Shown here in pieces: positions 47,471 to 60,604 of a DNA stretch of 64,000 nucleotides. Position numbers and translations under genes: made by a program. The DNA is from Castanea sativa. Lineage: Eukaryota > Streptophyta > Magnoliopsida > Fagales > Fagaceae. The number at the start of each line of letters is the position of its first letter. Position 1 is the first letter of the stretch. The notes beneath the pieces are model-generated. The model was not told the DNA's origin. It worked only from the letters and a program-made list of their open reading frames with translations, and made no database searches. Where the stretch lies: contig NC_134013.1 in assembly GCF_040712315.1 (NCBI RefSeq), positions 9,831,001-9,895,000 on the forward strand, in the 5' to 3' direction.

Positions 47471-49179
47471 GGCGCAAATGCATTTTTAGTCCTTACATTT
47501 TGGCCCTATTTCTATTTTGGTCCCTACATTTTCATTTTATTACTTTTAGTCTCTAAACCAATTAACGCGTGACATTTAAATCCTTACCGTCACCCAACTA
47601 ACAGAAAATGCTGACGTGGCTGACAGCAGAGTAAAATAATAATTAAAAAATATATTTTGTCATTAAAAAATTTCCACGTTAGCATCTAAATTAATTTTAA
47701 TTAAATAAACAAAATTAAAAACAAAAAATTACATGAATTGAGATCTAAAACTTGTTCTTCAATATTCTTCTTAAATCAAGAAATAAACCCAACAAAGACA
47801 TCAAACCCAAAATCAAAGAGAACCCAGATCTAATATCAAGGACATCAAACCCACCAACGACATCAAACCCAAAATTAAAGAGCAATCCCAACAACGACAT
47901 TGTCCTTTATTTGAAATCTAAATAAAAAACATTTTCTCATCAGCAAATAAAAAACAATTTGGTCATTGCTCATCCAATATATTCAACTTACTAAAGCTCT
48001 CTCTTGTCTAAAATGAAGCTCTCTTTCGTATAAAGCTCTCTCTCAGATCAAGATCTCTATCTCTATCTCTCTTTTTCGGCTTTCTCTTTGGATCTGGGAT
48101 TAGAGGAAGAGATGGTGGGTGTTGGGTTCGACTGGGTTTGTTGGGATCTGGCCACTGACCCACACAACCCAGTCTAAAAAAATCCCCAAATTTGAAAAGC
48201 TTGAAACCCCAATGCCACTCCCACGGCCTCAATTGGCGTCCCTAGCCCGACAAAGGAGTGTTCAACGGAAGCCTTCTTCTTCCGTCGTTGAAGCTAACCA
48301 TTACTGAAGCAATAGAAAGACTTTGAGCCTTCTTGTTATACGCAAACAAAAGACAATTTTTTTGCTTAATTGAAGGTTTCTGAAGAAGAAACCTCTCCTG
48401 GGTTGTTGAAAGTTCCCTAGTGATTTTAAATATTGACTTGCTTGGTTTGGTGTGACTGTGGAGTGAGAAATATTTGGGGGATTCTTGGCTTCTTTGAGTT
48501 GGCCGAAAGTTGCCCTTGGAGGTTTGTTAGAAAATTTTGTTTTGTCAGTATTTTGCTTTTGTTCATTTGATTTTTTACCTTGAAATTTACTTCGATTGTT
48601 GTTTTTTTTTGAAGATGAGCTCATGATATGCCAAAAATTTGATATGGGAGCATGGGTTTATTATTTCTTTTTTCAAGTTGGTGGGTGCTGGGTTCGACTA
48701 GGTTCGTTGGTTGGAATTGCAGGGTTTGTTGTTATTGTTGTTGGTCTGATCGGTGTGGGTTTGTTGTTGTTGGTTTGGGTGTGGTTCGGTTTGATCTATT
48801 TTGTTGTTGTTGATGTTCTTAATTCTGGGTTTGATATTCATGTTCTTGATTCTGGGTTTGTTGTTCTTTGATGATCATGTTCTTGATTCTGAGTTTGTTG
48901 TTGTTGATGTACATGTTTAATTTTTTGTTTTTCATTTTTTTATTTAATTATAATTAATTTAAACGCCGACGTGGCAATTTTTTAATGCCAAAATAGATTT
49001 TTTTAATTATTATTTTACTGTGCCGTTAGCCACGTCAGCATTTTCTGTTAGTTGGGTGACGGTAAGGACTTAAATGTCACGCGTTAATTGGTTTAGGAAT
49101 TAAAAGTGGTAAAAATAAAATGTAGGAACTAAAATAAAAAAAATGTCTTAAAATGTAGAGACTAAAAGTGTATTTACAC
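47471..49179. mobile_element. Non-autonomous MULE, 1.7 kb, with about 260-bp TIRs
   Basis: Ends ggcgcaaatgcatttttagt and (reverse complement) gtgtaaatacacttttagtc start long inverted repeats, about 47471-47735 and 48917-49179. These share caacccaactaacagaaaat-type words and cgtggc blocks. The element is flanked by a perfect 10-bp repeat ttttatttaa (47461-47470 and 49180-49189), fitting the 9-10-bp duplication of Mutator-like elements. The interior has no recognisable transposase; it holds low-complexity GTT-rich sequence with an internal repeat (gtgggtg(t/c)tgggttcgact at about 48115 and 48682). Confidence 0.88.
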
Positions 49180-49189
49180 TTTTATTTAA

Positions 49190-51190
49190 TAACATTATGG
49201 ATAAAGTCGAATTTAGTTTAATAATTTTAAACAAGCAATTATTAAAGATAACTAAAATAGACTTTTTTTTTTTTAGTTGAGAATTAACTAAAATAGACCT
49301 ATCATCGTATACTATTACTATATCAAAAATCATTTTCAGCTCTAGTTCAAAGGATAAGATTAAGGACAAAACTTACTTCTTCATCTTGTATCCTGTTTGA
49401 AGAGATTACAATTAATGCACATGTGTGCACGTTCATCAAGAAAAAAAAAATACACGTGTGCACTAAGACAAGTTGTACCTCCCACCAACCAAATTAGCCT
49501 AATAAATGGACAACTAACTCTGAGGGTTTTATTTATTTATTTATAACTTTTTGTAGGGGACTGCATTTGAGGTTCATTGGATACTATGCCGTGAAATTAT
49601 TCACTCATCGGAAGGGGTCAATAATTTCTTTTCTTATTATGTATGTTACTTCTCATAATGATAATCTTTTATTACCATATTAACTAAACAACTAAAATAT
49701 TAATTGATTTTTTTTGTATAACTACAAAAAACTTTAATTAGACATTAAAATTACACGATTATTGCTTTTGCCAGCACACTGAAACAAGATTCCTTTGAAA
49801 AACGTGGATTTTTACCGTCTTCTTCAATAAAGTGGCGAATGCTTTTTTTTTTTCTTTGATAAGTTTTTATTGAAGTGGCCAATGCTTGTACTCCGCATTG
49901 GAAACTAGTCCACAATTTTTTGTCATATCTGTTATGCAGTAGACTGTGCCTACCACTTACACATAAATTTATCTATTTTTTTTTTATCATTTGTATTTTA
50001 CCATTGTTACGTCACCACTGTGACATAGAAATTGTGTAATAGTACGTAGTGCTAAATTTTTTTTTTCTATACTAAGGTGTAGAGAATAAAATTATAATAG
50101 CATCAATCAAATCTGAATTCCTTTCAAATATTGCTTTTTCTTTTTTATTTAAATATAGTTTTAACTTATAGAGTCAATTCTTAATTATTATTTTTTATTA
50201 TCAAACTAAAATATTAATTGACATTTTGATGCAGGTTAGAATTGTTACTTATTGGATTCTAAAGTCTCAAACTTGTTTTCCCTGATTACCCAAGCAAAAA
50301 ACAACAGGAACCAAAAAAAAAAGAAAAAAAGAAACTTTGATTTCCCTATTGAACGAGAGAATACGAATAATAGCAATAGCTTTTAATTTGCCCAACCGCT
50401 CAGCATAAATGTATTGATATCAATTACTAGTGAACATCAATTATTTGCCGGTACTGACTGTCAGATCCTTTACCTCCCTAGGCACGAATAGGATCGATGA
50501 TATCAATGTTCAATGTTCAATGTTCAACTAACCCTCTTTATTTATTTAAGTTATTGTACTGACCACAATAGCTCCCCGGTGTCCTCAGGTGCCCGCACTG
50601 AAAGGACCACTTACGACTACAAACAAAGAATTAAAGAACGATAGGAAAAAATATATATATATATTTTTCACTTTTTGAAATTTTCTAAAATGGATACCCA
50701 TTATAAAATAGTTATTTATTTATTTATTTTATTTTAAATAAACAAACACAAGAGAGAGAAAGAGATTTTAATACAAATTTACAAAAGTCATATTATAAAA
50801 TACATTAAAAAATCACGATAACTTCTAAGGGAAGGTAGAGTAAGTTATATTTATACTATACACAATACATTTTTTTTTACACTCTTTTAAACAATGTGGG
50901 ACAACAGTTCAGCATAAATGTCATTAATCAGTTAAATTATTAACAAACACTAATCGGTTAGAGTATTAACAAAAACAATCAGGAGAATATAATTAAATAT
51001 AAATGGCCAAAATAAGACTTTTGATATATAAATTCTATATGAAAACATCTAAACTTTTAGGCCAATATATTTTTTTTAATAATTCAATATTACAATAGAG
51101 AGGAATAATTTGAATCCTAAATATCTTTAAAAACTAAGAAATACTGACCAATTAAAACTTAAACTACAAGATTCTTAATAAAAATAAGGA
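49190..51190. other. Intergenic DNA including the right-hand duplication edge
   Basis: No gene. The segment 50346-50650 corresponds to 34598-34920 upstream of TLC copy A, so it is the displaced upstream part of copy B. A triplicated caatgtt run occurs at 50505-50525. Confidence 0.55.
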
Positions 51191-52046
51191 AAAGTTAACT
51201 GATGATTTAAGAACACTTGTTTAAAAAATTTTATTAGAAACTTCTTTTGAGAAAAGAAAAAAGTAATTATTTTTTTTACGGCTTTTTATATTTTTTATAA
51301 AAGTGGTGTTAAGACTTTCTTAAAATAGTTGAAAAATGTTAGCGGACACTATAATGTGCTCGTTAAGAATGAGTTATTGAGGAGCCTGGTTAATTAAAAA
51401 TTAATATTAATTGATGTGGGAACTTGAAATATTACTAAAGTGATAAGTAGAACTCAAAAAGTTAGTTCCTCAAGCTCCACGCACATCTATAAAGCTATTC
51501 AATAATTTTTTTTTTTTTTGATAGGAAGCTAGTAAAAAATTTGACACAAAACAATTTCTTAACGCGACTATAAATACAATCTAAAATAGTTTATTAACAA
51601 TTACTTAAGCCCTCGTTTAGGAGGAGGGATTAGAATAGAAATGAATGAAAAGAATAATTTTAGGATATTCTTTCATTCTCTTATTTGAGAGTTTTAATGG
51701 AGAGAATGGAACAAGAAGGAATGAACACTCATTCCTCTCTATTCCCTTAAAATTTCAAATTTTCGTTCGCCTAAAATTGGGAGGAACGGGAGGGAAGGAA
51801 ATTAGATTTAATGAATTTTTTACTAAAACTCCCAAAATACTCCTATATATTCAACCATTTATTTTAAAATAGAGGTTTAATAGTAATATTGTCATAAAAT
51901 GATTTCATTCTATTCCCTTTAGCTCTATGGTACTTCCAAACAAGATTACCTACATTTCATTAATTTTCATTCATTTATTTTAAAACATATAATTAAGATT
52001 ACTTAATTTCATTCTATTTTTTTTTCATTAAATTCCTCTTGCTTAA
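51191..52046. other. Decayed MITE sequence and AT-rich DNA
   Basis: The start gttaactgatgatttaag at 51194 and the interior ataaaagtggtgttaagact relate this stretch to the GTTAAC MITE family, but the far end is unclear. From 51610 (gccctcgtttaggagg) a further MITE-like sequence runs to about 51950. No gene. Confidence 0.4.
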
Positions 52047-52721
52047 GGGTGTGTTTGTTTGAAGATGAAATAAGATGGATGGAAAACTTTGAAGAGGAAT
52101 GAGAAGGAAAACTTTTTTAGAGTGTGTTGGTTGGATGGGGAGGAAGGAAAATAAATGGTGGGATCGGGTGTTTTCCCCCGGGCCCACCAAAAAAATTTCT
52201 CCCCATAATGTGGCGAAAACTAAAGAGAAAAAACGAGGTTGCTTAAAGAACAAAAATGTCCATGTGCACTTGCACATGAGCTACGTCCACATCAGTAGCC
52301 TTTAATTATTTTTTCTTCTTCTTCGTTTCATCTAGTTGCTCTGTTTACTTTTTTTTTTCTCCTTCTTTTTGTCTGGTTGCTCTATTTACTTTTTTCCCCC
52401 CTCATCCATTTGCACATACACAATTTGTTTGCTAAATAAATATGTTACTTTTTTTGTTTTTTAATGAGGACATAATTGAGTGATTGCTTCTTCTTTTTTT
52501 TGGGGTTGTTTGTCATTTTTTTGTTTTGTTTTAATTGAGCATCATTTTTTAGCAATGGTATATGAATAAATTTATGCAACTTACTTTTTCCATTCATTCA
52601 CCTTTTCACTCCCAATCAAACAAAAAGGAGGGAAATTAAAATCTTTTATTTCCTTTCACTTTTCTATCACTCTACAATTTTCTATTCTCTTACTTTTCCA
52701 CCCCTCCAATCAAACAAGCCC
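52047..52721. mobile_element. PIF/Harbinger-type MITE, 675 bp
   Basis: Ends gggtgtgtttgtttgaag and (reverse complement) gggcttgtttgattggag are inverted, with TAA on both sides (52044-52046 and 52722-52724). It sits in an already repeat-rich region, probably inside an older element. No transposase. Confidence 0.75.
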
Positions 52722-53136
52722 TAAATACATTTCATTCCATTTTCTTATAATTATTTTATTTTATTTCATTCCTTTATAAACTCTCAATCGAAGTCTAAGA
52801 GTATTTGCTAATAAGACTAATTAAAATATACATTTAGTTTATTTTCAAAAAATATATATTTTTACTAGTGTTTGTTGGGCAAAGATAATTTTTACCAACT
52901 TATTTTACTATTCAGCTTATTTTTAGTACTTTTTAACTTATTTTTTATACTATTTATAAATCTTACTACACTTTTTGATAACTATTTTAACTAAGTTTTA
53001 CTTTTATTTATAGTATTTTTAGTTAAAAGTTTAGTTTTAGCAAAATAAATGAATTCCAAACGGATCCTTAATCAAACAAACAAATAATAAATAAACAAAT
53101 AAACAAATAAATATAGAGCAAACTACCGTACTTTAA

Positions 53137-53273
53137 TGGTCCATTTGGATTGAAGGGGAGGGAGAGAGTAGAGTAAAGTAGAGTAGATTTAGCACAAAAT
53201 TAACTTATTTTTAGTCAATACTACTCTACTCTCCTCTACTTTCCATTCTTCCTCCCTACATCCAAACAAGCCA
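53137..53273. mobile_element. Tourist-like MITE, 137 bp
   Basis: Near-palindromic: left tggtccatttggattgaagg and reverse-complemented right tggcttgtttggatgtaggg, with the purine-rich gagagtagagta arms pairing. Flanked by TAA (53134-53136 and 53274-53276). It is the same family as the GA-expanded copy at 10792-10968. Confidence 0.85.
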
Positions 53274-53276
53274 TAA

Positions 53277-54924
53277 GAAATTGGTACGAACTAAATTACT
53301 TTACCCTGATCCCCCAAAAAGAAAATGCACGGCGTTATCATAAGTTTATTCTGCCAGAATATTTAGTTTATTACGTAAAAGTATAATTGTATTTTGAAAA
53401 ATATCATACGAAAATAAATTCACCAAACAGATCTTGGAAACGTCGGGACTTTGAAAGGTCATTGTTTTTTTCTTTTTTTTGATGGGATTGAAAGGTCATT
53501 GTTGAGAGCTCAGATACTCTCCCACCTTGCTATATGGAAATAACGAAGACAAATGAAATGGAAAACTTTAATATTGTCTTCCCAATTGTCTTCTAAAAAA
53601 AAAACCTACTATGAGGTGCGGCTTCGTGGTAGAAGTCTTTAAGTTACTTCACTTGATGAGCTTGGTGCAAGTGACGGAACCACCCTTGGACTAGTGGGGA
53701 CAATGGCCCTCATTTAAAAAAAAAAATATTATTATATATATGTGTATTAATTTTAGTCATTTTGTTCTATAAAATTACATTTTATTTCTCTTTAACAATA
53801 TTATTGATTCTTTTAAGAGTAATGCTATACTCACAAACTTTTAGTAATATTTTTACAAACTGTTTTGGTAGCAAATTCTTATTGATTCGCATATGAGCAC
53901 ATCACTCACATTATTTTTTTACTTACTAATAACCACTTGTTACATCAGTAATTTAAAAAAAAAAAAAACTTGTTGCTTTAACAGTTTCATCATTTTAGTG
54001 ACCATAAAAAATTTAATAGATCTAAAATTTAAAACAAAATATACAAGTCCCAAAAAAAATCTTAATAACAAAAATTATTTGTAAAACTAAAAACAAAATT
54101 GAGCTCAATGAACTAATTTTATCCAAAATAAATAACCCTGCCATTTAAAAAATTCAAACAAAAAAAATTTTGTTCTTACCCACAAAAAAAAAAAAAAAAC
54201 TCAGCAGCTAAGTAGTAGAATCAGAAGTTGAAACTGCTGTACACAATGAATAGTAAAATCGCTCTCCTAACTCAAAGTTCAAGCTCCGTCTCTGCCTCAA
54301 TGGTACATATGATATTACCCATTGCAGTCATGTGACGTTCAGTTCATACTATAAACCTAAACCCCCTTTTTTTTTTTCATTAGGGAAAAAAGGGAAAAAA
54401 AAAAAAAAGTCTTTCCAATAGCTTTAGGTTTTAAATTAGAAGTACATTTTTTGTCCAGAAGACCACTACTACATCATAAATTATACAACCAACCTAGTAC
54501 AGCGTAAATCAAATTGCGAGGAATCATTAATGTTCAACGAGAAGTATTGTTATTTATTTTAAATTGAGAAATGTTAATCAATGCCCCATGAGTATTGGTT
54601 TATGAACTGTTTTTAGAAATATTTTATAAGAGAATGATAAAACAATAAATATTGTTGACAGTTTTTCATATTTTTCATGAAAGTGGTATTAAAACTTTCT
54701 TATTATGGTTTATTAACTATTGCTCTAAAGATATCCGTTACTATGAACGTTTTAAATTTTGTCCTTCACAATTTACAAACCCATTTATGTACTGGGCAAA
54801 AAAACCATACCCATTATATTTTATGCACTCACATTCGATTGAAACCAATTGACTTCTTTGTTTTTTCTGACATATTTTGAGGAAATCCTCATTTGAAGCC
54901 AAATTCTGTTAAGAGGAGTACAAA
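53277..54924. other. Upstream region of TLC copy B, repeat-rich
   Basis: No gene. A GTTAAC-family MITE spans about 54573-54741 (right end reverse complement gtaacggatatctttagag). Immediately before the start codon the sequence realigns with copy A (for example caaattctg(c/t)taag). Between about 50650 and 54850 most of the DNA has no counterpart upstream of copy A. Confidence 0.5.
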
Positions 54925-55508
54925 ATGGAAGACAATATTATGAATTTAGTTGTGGTTGGAGTCATTTCATGGTCAACAATTTTTCTGTTGACAAGGAGGG
55001 TCTTCCCCAAGCTTTCATTTGATTTCTCCAACCGAGTTGTTTCAGCGATTCATGCAACTTTAGCTGTGATATTGGCCTCTCTCACTGTTCAAGATTGGAG
55101 GTGCCCAGTTTGTCCCTTGGCTTCAAAATCTTCCCCAAAGCAGGTACTTAATCTAACGTGTTTGTTATTCCATTGTTTATGGGGTTGTTTTCTTTGAAAT
55201 CTTTTGGAACTTTTCACACTTTAGTGACTCTCTGTTTGAGGTCTTGAACAAATTCTAAAAAAGGGAATTCTGTTGGAGATCCTAGTTTAAATTTAGTGAT
55301 TGTTGTGTTTTAGTAACTCTCATATTGATGGTGGGAACTTGATCTATGAGCAGATGCAAACTCTAGCAATGAGCCTTTCTTATATGATCTATGATATGGT
55401 ATGTTGCCTCTTTGACAAGCAAGTCAAATTGGACAATTCGATCCATCATCTAGTTAGCATTGTTGGATTTGGAGCAGGCCTAGCCTATAAGAAGGTATTA
55501 ATCTTTAC

Positions 55509-55558
<50 letters not shown>

Positions 55559-58500
55559 TCTTGGGCCAACAATTGTCTTCCTATGGAGTCGACACTATAT
55601 TAGCATATGTTTGAAACAAAGGAGATTAAAAAAAAAAAAAAAAAGTAAAGAAGGTGGTTTGGAATCAATATACTAGTAGAATTTTGTATATTCTAATATC
55701 TTTCACTTTTTCTTCTTCTTTCTTCTTTTCTCATCTTTCTTCATCCAAATATAGGGTTAAGGTTCACTCGGAAATTCTTTGTAGAGTTAGGAATCTAACT
55801 TGGTATAAAAGTTTTGATTCTCAAGATTATCAGCTAATTAAGCCAGATCTAAAGGCTCAATTCCTAATTTGATTTTTTTTTTTTAAGTTACTATTACAGC
55901 CTTCAATTATTGGATAAAGTTTAACATAGTTGATCACCTAATAAACTAAATTAATTGTGTTAATTTAAACCCTTAACTTTTAAAATCATGTCTGAGTCTC
56001 ATTTCCATTTAAATTTCACACATAATCAATAGTTGAAATTAGTTTATTTTAAAATTTTACACTTTATATATATATAATTGAAACCTCTGAAACTTTCATA
56101 ATTTTCCATGTCAGCACAATATAATTAAGACGAAAATACAGTTTTGGTTCCTACATTTTGGGTCAATTCCCATTTTGGTCCCAAAATTGATTTCGTTACT
56201 AATGTCATCCCTAAAAAAAGAAAATTGTTTCTAAAATGATCCTTACCGTCAGTCAACCAATGGAAAAATCCTACGTATCTAACGAAATGCATTGTTTGCT
56301 GACATGGCGCTGACGTGGCCATTAAAATATTATTAAAAAAAATTATTTGGCATTTTTTAAATGCCACGTCAGCATTTTAAGTTTTTTTAAAAGCCATGTC
56401 AGAAAATTTAAACAAAAATAAATTAAATTTAAAAAAAAGCCTTAAATCTAATTTAATTTAAGCCTTTAATTTTTTTTGGTAAGAACATAACAATTTGTTC
56501 TTCATGTTCTTTCCAAATTCCAGAAACAAACCCAGCAACTAAATCCAATCTCCAGCAACCAAATCCAATCTCCATCAATGCCAAAAAAACAAGAAATAAA
56601 TCCAACAAACCAATCAATCTCCAACAAACCCATAAACTCATAAATTTCACATTCAAACACACAAGAACAACACAAGAACACCATCTGCTCCAAGATCCAA
56701 GATCCACATCATCGTCCAAGATCAACACAAGAGCACCGACTGTATCATCGTCCAAGATCCACAACCCAAATCACCCAAACAACCGCTATCAAAAGCTCCG
56801 CATCACTCGAAACCCACCATCTCCCTAGTCAACCCAATAATATGGGTTTGAGAGCCACTGCCTGGGGTTTTGGTCATGGCTAGGATCAGGCCTGAGAGAG
56901 GAAAAGAGAGGGTGAGGTAGAGAGAGGTTTCGCCGCCGGCCTCCTTCAATCGGGCCTGATCTGCTCCAGACCACCGCCGGCCTCCTTCGATCGAGCTTGA
57001 TCTGCTTCAAACCACCGCATCTCATTATCTCCTCATCCCCCTCTCTCTCTCTCTCTAAACCCAAATCACGGGTTCTCTCTCTCTCTAAACCCAGATCACA
57101 GGTTCAAAATGGGCTAATGAAAAAAATGGTCTAATGAAAAGAAATCATTGAAATTAAAGAAATTAAAAAGAAATTGTGAGAGGCCGAGCTTCGGGTATTT
57201 TCAACTTAAATTAAAATTAAGAAATTAAAGGTTTATTTTTTAATTAGATTTAAGGATTTTTTTTTTAATTTAGTTTAAATTCTCTGATTTGGCTTTTTTT
57301 ATTAATTAAATTGCTGACGTGGCATTTAAAAAATGCCAAATAGTCTTTTTTAATAATGTTTTAATGGCCACGTTAGCGCCATGTCAGCAAACAGTGCATT
57401 CCGTTAGACACGAAGGATTTTTCCGTTGGTTGACTGACGGCAAGGACCATTTTAGAAATGATTTCTTTTTTTAGGGATGACATTAGTAACGAAATCAATT
57501 TTGGGACCAAAATGGGAATTGACCCAAAATGTAGGGACCAAAAGTGTATTTTCACCTATAATTAAATAAAATTATCATTTTATATAAATAAAATTATTTT
57601 TGCTTAGTCCAAACTTAACAAGGAGTGAAACTCTATCTCTCTAACAAGTTCAACTTAAACTCAAACTCTTTTTATAATTTTTCTTTTCCTATAATTTCTA
57701 AGTTGATAAAAATCTTTTGGATAAATATCAAATTTTTGGATTAAAAAAAAAAAGCTAATAACAACATGATTTTTACGGTATAACAGGAAAAAAAATTGTA
57801 ATTAACGTTAACAACTTGATTTCTATGGTATTTGATTTTAAATAAATTCCTTCTTTTTATGCTTATATCAACTTCATCACAACTTTCATTGGGAGGATAT
57901 ACGAGTTATTGATAATAAATTTATTATCTACTTTTTTTCAAATATTTTTTTAATTTAATTTTTTTAGATAAATATCAAATTTTTGGATAACAAAAAAAAG
58001 GGCTAACAACATTGATTAACAACATGAGAGAAGTCAATGGAGGGGAGGAGACTAGAGAGTTTTTGGACCTTTTTTTTTTGTGAGTATTTCATAATGTATT
58101 ATTTTGGGTATTGGGTATTTTGTTATCCAAGTAGGAAATAGAAAGCCTAGGTATAAATAGTTGATTTGTTATTTGTTGTTTCATACTTCTAAAAGGAATT
58201 AGGGTTATTTGGAGTGTGGTTTTTGGTGGATAAGGCTAGAAAAATATATAAAGGTAAGGTTTAGAATATATTAGCAATTCTACAAGGAAATATATGAACT
58301 TAACTGAAATTTTACGTGATTAATAATGTTATTTTTTTATTTTTTATTTATGGATTGTGGCAACATGGTTGAGACTTCTATGCAAAATACAAATGGAGTA
58401 AATACAAAAAATACCTAGAGGTAATAGATGCTTGAAATTATTTAACATTTGTTAATTATCTTGTGCGTTGCACAAGTTAGCAACTAGTAACCTTTAAACT

Positions 58501-60604
58501 TGTGTTCCATTTGACATATTAACTAGTTTTGTTAAAATTTAAATGGAGAGGAGATTTAAAGATGAAATTGACCAACATTGGAAAAAGTTTCTTAGGGCAC
58601 GTTTGGTATGTATGTTCAAACAATAGTTTTAAGTTTTTTTTTGGAAATACATGTGGATGAAAAAGTGTGTGAAAATACGTGTAATATTGTTTAAAAATTG
58701 AAAACATGTGTTTAAACACATGTACCAAACATGTGTTTGCAGACTTAACCAAATTTACCAAGTAATATCACACATTTCTTTTTTATGTAGTGTGGATCAG
58801 AGATGGTCGCTGCATTATGGATAACCGAAATTTCCAGCCCTTTCCTCCACCTAAGGGAGCTTCTCAAAGAGCTTGGTTACAAAGACACCGACCTTAGTTT
58901 GGTTGCTGATGTGAGTTTAAATTCTTGGGGATCTTACCAACTTTTTTATAGTTTGTGCTAAGGGTAGAACTTGGTTTTGCAATATTAGCATACATCTAGA
59001 TTGTAGTTTGTGTTTACACATGAAAATATTCAATAGTAGTGAGTGATGATGATGTGGTTTTACCTTGGTAAGTGAGGTGGTTATCTTGGCATTTGCGTCA
59101 AGTACTATAAATAGGTTATTAAACACCAGAATTAAGAAAATTTAATTGGACATATGACGCATAATTAGATAGTAATGAAAAAATAATTTGGATTTAATTT
59201 GGATTCTTATTGTATTTCAACTTTAATATAATATGATATGATGTTCTTAAAGTTTCCTTTGAATATTACATACGACTTCCTAATTATGAGCAAAGTAAAA
59301 TTTAACAATAGATAATTAGATACTATTGTTCAATATAAGTTGTAATGTATATTTTTCTCAAAACGAAAAATACAGTTAACTATTATATATTGATGTGCAC
59401 TAACAAATTCATTACGGCTGCTTGTGTTTTTCTTTAATATATATGCCCTATTTGACTTTTTTTTTTTGTTGTTGAAAAATGTACAAATATTTCATTTAAT
59501 AAAGTATTAAATAGACCTTAACTTGTGCCCGTAAGGCATTAATAACATTTGTTAATAAAAGTTTTAATGGAAACATAGGAAAATTCTTAGGTACTCTTAG
59601 AATACGGAGAAATTGTGTTCCCTCTCACATTTGTGGTAAACTCTACCATGAGTTTAATAAGTGGACTCCACTATGAATGCGAGAAGATGAAACATCATTC
59701 TTTGTGTTCCGAAAGTATCTAAGAATTACTCATTCACAAGGGTCTATCATTGACATTATTTTCATTACGTACCAATCACAACAAATCTGTTGATAATTGT
59801 GAAAAAATTATTAAAAAATTTTGTCACTAAATTTATTGAAGCTCCATCCACAAATACAACCAATACGATTTCACCAACATCCAAGTCCATGTAATATACA
59901 GTGGATTTTTATTGATAGACTTCAACAACCTAATAAAAAAACGTTCAAATTACTTTTTTTCTTTTATTATATATAATTGGTGCAATACATTAGGTTTTCC
60001 TATACATTCAAACACATTGTTACATTAAATTTAGTAATCCTTAGAAAAGTAACTTAGTTTGTGTTTTAATAGATTAATAGAACCGTGTTTGAATTTAATT
60101 AAAAAAGCTTAATATATGGCACCTAAATAACTTCATCTAAATTTTACCTTTTAAAATTTAAAATATCCCTATCATTCATGAATGCACCCCATCTAAATAC
60201 ACGAATCAAATGCTGTAATGCTGTCAAACATTCACTTTTTGAATGGACAATATAATAAATCAGGGTCATTACTAACTTTGGAATTTGCACAGATTTTGTT
60301 TGCAGTAATATTTACATTCGCTAGGATGGGGGGTGGGCCTTATCTCACTTATGTGACTTTGGTTGCTAACAATCCATTTCTCATAAAGGTAGGCTACTAT
60401 GCTCTATATAGCAATGAATTTAAATTTAACTTGTCTGAGAACTTGTCTTGTTTGGTTGTATCTTCCTCTAATAATTCATGTGTTCATCGCATTATTTAGG
60501 CAATGGCTTTGGGTTTGCAACTGGTTAGTGCCTTCTGGTTTTACAAAATCGTCTTGATGGTGAGATACAAATTGACAAAGAGGACTAGTACGAAAGTTGC
60601 GTAA
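54925..60604 (+). CDS. TLC-domain membrane protein, tandem copy B
   Basis: Five exons (54925-55143, 55354-55494, 58791-58910, 60293-60388, 60500-60604) with the same lengths and phases as copy A encode 226 residues. Conserved family features are all present: WRCPVCPLASKSSPKQ, the His pair in NSIHHLVSIVG, CGSEMVAALW, SSPFLHLRELLKELGY and ARMGGGPYLTY. By hand, 36 of 226 residues differ from copy A, spread over all exons. Copy B keeps what look like the consensus residues more often, so it is the likelier keeper of the ancestral function, which is unknown (membrane lipid or ER related at most by family). Intron 2 is 3.3 kb against 1.2 kb in copy A because of transposon insertions. No coding defect. 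Confidence 0.92.
55506..55545. repeat. (TA)n microsatellite in intron 2 of TLC copy B
   Basis: A perfect TA run of about 16 units followed by a T tract, just after the exon 2 donor; it is absent from the same position in copy A. Confidence 0.9.
56129..57556. mobile_element. Non-autonomous MULE, 1.4 kb, in intron 2 of TLC copy B
   Basis: Flanked by perfect 9-bp repeats tataattaa (56120-56128 and 57557-57565). Ends gacgaaaatacagttttggt and (reverse complement) ggtgaaaatacacttttggt lead into TIRs of about 340 bp with cgtggc and gacgg words. The interior contains two imperfect tandem copies (about 56931-57018) of a 45-bp unit with ccgccggcctccttc. It is related to but distinct from the MULE at 47471. 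The paralogous intron in copy A lacks it, so it inserted after the duplication. Confidence 0.9.
57636..58487 (+). mobile_element. Helitron-like 3' end in intron 2 of TLC copy B
   Basis: At 58459-58488 a hairpin (cttgtgc-gtt-gcacaag) is followed by seven bases and CTAG, then T: the hallmark 3' terminus of Helitrons. The same intron in copy A continues directly with taacctttttcc where copy B has CTAG/taacctttaaac, so the right border is confirmed by an empty paralogous site. The 5' end is tentative; an A/TC junction at 57635/57636 (tctctctaacaag) is a candidate, but unmatched sequence also lies on the left up to the MULE. No Rep/helicase is encoded. Confidence 0.6.
58594..58736. mobile_element. 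Short TIR MITE in intron 2 of TLC copy B
   Basis: Left gggcacgtttggtatg and reverse-complemented right cacatgtttggtacatg are inverted. The body phrase gtgaaaatacgtgt is shared with the element at 31871. It is absent from intron 2 of copy A. Target duplication unclear. Confidence 0.6.
58911..60292 (+). other. Intron 3 of TLC copy B
   Basis: 1.4-kb AT-rich intron (copy A: 0.5 kb). No gene or clearly bounded transposon; a phrase cttgtgcccgtaaggcatta at about 59521 resembles MITE ends seen near 17212. Confidence 0.6.

Noticed and set aside
47461..49189. Possible gene within the MULE at 48008-48871
   Set aside because: The frames are low-complexity, lack homology, and sit between long inverted repeats; no evidence of capture of a known gene.
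53611..53710. tRNA-like segment (gcggcttcgtggtagaagtc)
   Set aside because: There is a weak box A-like run but no box B at the right distance and no cloverleaf; probably part of a decayed repeat.
56453..57064. Frames of 103 and 79 codons on the minus strand
   Set aside because: They fall inside the MULE in intron 2 of TLC copy B and include tandemly repeated DNA; no domain is recognisable.
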